DNA of 7,477 nucleotides from Thermofilaceae archaeon (lineage in GTDB: Archaea > Thermoproteota > Thermoprotei > Thermofilales > Thermofilaceae), in contig JALURH010000226.1 in the NCBI GenBank assembly GCA_027017025.1, positions 1 through 7,477 on the forward strand, in the 5' to 3' direction. Numbering within the stretch: position 1 is the first letter of the stretch; every line of letters begins with the position of its first letter. The position numbers and the translations under genes are program-made. This document shows, piece by piece, positions 5,847 through 7,477 of this stretch. The notes beneath the pieces were generated by a model that searched no databases, was not told the origin of the DNA, and saw only the letters and a list, made by a program, of their open reading frames with translations.

Positions 5847-6248
5847 ATGGAGATACCTAGGATACTTGGATTACCTGAGGAATTATCATTAATGTTGATA
5901 GGGGAGACAATCATACTTATACTATGGATAATCTATGCTATAATTAAACCCAAGATCTTTAGGCCAGAAAGAGAATTATTCAAGGAATATGAGGCATTCA
6001 AGATACCTATGAAAGAGGTATTATTTGCTTGCTTCCTTGATTTAACTTCCCTTATGTTACTTGTTTCAGCTACATACAGCTTCTTTCTATCAACTCTAAC
6101 ATTCCTATTGGCATTCCAGCCATTTAACATACTTTTTCTAGTCCTATCTGGCGCCCTAGTACTAGTAGCTATAATATTTATCTTCATAGCTATCAGGAGG
6201 GGGAGGCTTATCGCATTTAGGGAGAGAACTGGTAAAGGTGACATCTAA
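5847..6248 (+). CDS. Three-helix membrane protein of unknown function
   Basis: A 133-residue protein that I do not recognise. Hydrophobic segments at about 16-33, 58-80 and 94-116 look like three membrane helices. The charged loop 34-56 (KPKIFRPERELFKEYEAFK) and the basic tail 117-133 (RRGRLIAFRERTGKG) would face the cytoplasm by the positive-inside rule, leaving the N-terminus outside. E20 inside the first helix and D65 inside the second are unusual buried acids. No signal peptide or enzyme motif is seen. It sits 14 bases after the HD gene, with GGGT about 8 bases before its ATG, and its TAA shares one base with the ATG of the HAD gene (TAATG). It is therefore almost surely co-transcribed and translationally coupled with two soluble phosphohydrolases, perhaps anchoring one of them (inference). 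Confidence 0.8.
   Translation: MEIPRILGLPEELSLMLIGETIILILWIIYAIIKPKIFRPERELFKEYEAFKIPMKEVLFACFLDLTSLMLLVSATYSFFLSTLTFLLAFQPFNILFLVLSGALVLVAIIFIFIAIRRGRLIAFRERTGKGDI
6237..6241 (+). promoter_or_regulatory. Ribosome binding site of the HAD gene
   Basis: GGTGA, the fullest match to the archaeal Shine-Dalgarno core in the window, 6 bases before ATG 6248 and inside the end of the membrane-protein gene. It fixes the HAD start and shows how the TAATG junction is translated. Confidence 0.65.
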
Positions 6249-7024
6249 TGAGGCTAAAACGAGAGTTCACTAAGTATGATCTATTTATGTTAGACTGTGA
6301 CGGTGTTGTCTGGAGAGGGGAGAGTCCTATCAACTCAGCTATAAAAGCTATAAAGTTGCTTGAAGAAATGGGGAAAGAGGTCGTTTTTATAACAAACAAT
6401 GCTACTCAATCAAGAGCTGACTACGCTAGAAAATTTGCTAGATTTGGGCTACATATACCCACTAACAGGATATATACTAGTGGGTATGGTACGGCAATTT
6501 TCCTTAGGGAAAATGGTTTAACAGCATATATAGTTGGAGAGGAGGGTCTTCGACGAGAACTTGAAGAAGCTGGGGTAATAGTATTGGACGATGCTGAGAG
6601 CGTTGTTGTTGCATTAGATAGGGGAATAAATTATGAGAAAATAGCGCATGCAAGTATGCTAATTAGGAATGGTGCATTTTTCATAGCTACGAATAGGGAT
6701 GCAACTATACCCACAGAGTTGGGCGAGATGCCTGGTGCAGGAGCATTAGTTGCCGCCGTAGAAGTTGCATCTGGTAAGAACCCCGATATTATTATAGGGA
6801 AACCTGAGCCATATCTCTTTAAATTAGCCTTGGAGGAGAGTGGGGTTCCTAGGGATAAAGCACTCGTTATTGGAGATAGGTTAGAGACTGATATATTGGG
6901 GGCTAAGAGATCTGGCATAGATTCTCTACTCGTCTTAACGGGTGTTACGAAGAAAAATGGCGTTGGGAAGGGGGACTTAAAACCGATGTTTATTGTTGAC
7001 TCTCTGCTTGATCTCTTCGAATAA
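6248..7024 (+). CDS. HAD-IIA family (NagD-like) sugar/small-molecule phosphatase
   Basis: A 258-residue HAD hydrolase with all four catalytic motifs: D16 and D18 in DCDGVVW (nucleophile and acid/base), T49 in FITNN, K185 in GKPEPY, and D210 and D215 in GDRLETDI (magnesium ligands). The conserved ATNRD at 147-151 and the insertion between motifs II and III mark the large C2 cap of subclass IIA, as in NagD, p-nitrophenylphosphatases and phosphoglycolate or glycerol-phosphate phosphatases. Length matches the family. The enzyme would be cytosolic and remove phosphate from a small phosphorylated metabolite; the exact substrate cannot be told from motifs. The start is fixed by GGTGA six bases upstream and by the one-base overlap with the membrane-protein gene. 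It is the last gene of the three-gene operon; no T-run follows closely, so read-through into the next gene is possible. Confidence 0.9.
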   Translation: MRLKREFTKYDLFMLDCDGVVWRGESPINSAIKAIKLLEEMGKEVVFITNNATQSRADYARKFARFGLHIPTNRIYTSGYGTAIFLRENGLTAYIVGEEGLRRELEEAGVIVLDDAESVVVALDRGINYEKIAHASMLIRNGAFFIATNRDATIPTELGEMPGAGALVAAVEVASGKNPDIIIGKPEPYLFKLALEESGVPRDKALVIGDRLETDILGAKRSGIDSLLVLTGVTKKNGVGKGDLKPMFIVDSLLDLFE

Positions 7025-7036
7025 TAAGACAATTGA

Positions 7037-7044
7037 TTAATAAT
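7037..7044 (+). promoter_or_regulatory. TATA box for a leaderless message
   Basis: TTAATAAT is centred about 26 bases before ATG 7067, the usual TATA-to-start distance in archaea, and no ribosome site precedes that ATG. This suggests a transcript beginning at or near the start codon. Confidence 0.45.
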
Positions 7045-7066
7045 TCTTAGTCTATAACTTATATTA

Positions 7067-7477
7067 ATGAAGGGCGAGAGTATTGCAGTATTAGTTGCTA
7101 CAGCCATTATTGTTCTAACAATATTCTACATCTATGGTGCAACAATAAATGATATCATTACTGGCGGGGTACTAGCTTTATGGGTGATAATTGTCATATT
7201 TTTCCTCTCAAAACCCGTAGCTAGGATATGGAATAAGTATATTGCACGGAAATTCATACACTTCCTTACTGGAGGATTAGTAACTATCCTCATATACCTT
7301 ACTTGGCTCCTGGGTAAGCCTATATTCTCGTCACCAGCTGTGCCTGTATCAGCTGCATTTATTCTAGCCGCTATAGTTCTAATACCTCATATAGAGCAGG
7401 CGGAGATGGATTGGTTCCAAGTAAAGAACAATCTAGGCGAGGTATGGTTCTGTATAACATGGGGCACTGTTTTCCTA
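7067..7477 (+). CDS. SEC59/dolichol kinase-like membrane protein (partial, 3' end outside)
   Basis: An open frame of 137 codons that reaches the right edge without a stop, so the C-terminus is missing. Hydrophobic segments lie near 6-23, 31-47, 66-82 and 91-107, with another starting at about 127. The cytoplasmic-type loops hold R61-K62-x2-H65 (IARKFIHFLTGG) and N121-N-L-G-E-V126, both resembling conserved motifs of the dolichol kinase / SEC59 and phytol kinase family, CTP-dependent kinases that phosphorylate polyprenols at the membrane. In an archaeon this would feed a dolichyl-phosphate carrier or salvage prenyl alcohols. The CTP-binding motifs expected further downstream lie outside the window. 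Other membrane families, such as CDP-archaeol synthase relatives, are less likely. It starts 42 bases after the HAD stop, without a ribosome site and with its own probable TATA box. Confidence 0.6.
   Translation, partial: MKGESIAVLVATAIIVLTIFYIYGATINDIITGGVLALWVIIVIFFLSKPVARIWNKYIARKFIHFLTGGLVTILIYLTWLLGKPIFSSPAVPVSAAFILAAIVLIPHIEQAEMDWFQVKNNLGEVWFCITWGTVFL

Noticed and set aside
5933..6399. Two minus-strand open frames (5933-6244 and 6217-6399)
   Set aside because: Both are antisense to the membrane-protein and HAD genes, whose coupled TAATG junction is well supported.
6631..7107. 158-codon minus-strand open frame
   Set aside because: Antisense to the HAD catalytic motifs III and IV and to the start of the next gene; the product shows no domain.
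1..7477. Mobile element, CRISPR array or defence system
   Set aside because: No transposase, integrase, nuclease, terminal repeats or regularly spaced repeats are seen; the HD and HAD genes are ordinary metabolic types without defence partners.

Overview
The window looks like a chromosomal piece of a thermophilic archaeon, most likely a Thermoproteota (crenarchaeal) lineage. Three things suggest this. Arginine is encoded mostly by AGA/AGG and isoleucine often by ATA. Start sites are preceded by GTGA/GGTGA-type ribosome sites or by TATA-like boxes about 26 bases upstream. The families are archaeal in style (archaeal-type enolase, geranylgeranyl reductase, HD hydrolase, dolichol-kinase-like protein). 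The genus cannot be fixed from sequence reading alone. Genes are packed tightly: there are short overlaps, no gap above about 135 bases, and no RNA genes, insertion sequences or CRISPR repeats that I can see.

Left third (1-2259, plus strand): the tail of an unidentified gene runs into a UbiE/MenG-like SAM methyltransferase. A PadR-family regulator follows, and its end overlaps the start of a geranylgeranyl-reductase-family flavoprotein. A quinone-type methyltransferase beside a prenyl-chain reductase, with its own regulator, suggests a small module for maturing a prenylated quinone or lipid (inference).

Middle (2251-4982): a minus-strand sugar-phosphate nucleotidyltransferase ends 9 bases inside the reductase gene. 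It is divergent from a complete enolase gene (eno), across a 135-144 base gap that holds a clear minus-strand TATA box and two adjacent perfect inverted repeats. Enolase ends 34 bases inside a convergent PAP2-like membrane phosphatase gene.

Right third (5047-7477, plus strand): from a short divergent gap with one near-palindromic TATA element starts a compact operon. It encodes an HD-domain metal-dependent phosphohydrolase, a three-helix membrane protein of unknown function and a HAD-IIA (NagD-like) phosphatase. After a 42-base gap with a promoter placed for a leaderless message, a polytopic membrane protein begins and runs off the window; it carries RKxxH and NxGEV signatures of the SEC59/dolichol kinase family.

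Taken together, the prenyl reductase, PAP2-like phosphatase, dolichol-kinase-like protein and NDP-sugar synthase could all act on polyprenyl lipid carriers and glycosylation. This reading rests on family assignment and proximity only. No gene appears frameshifted or broken. No clearly novel system is evident; the least explained part is the HD / small membrane protein / HAD operon.
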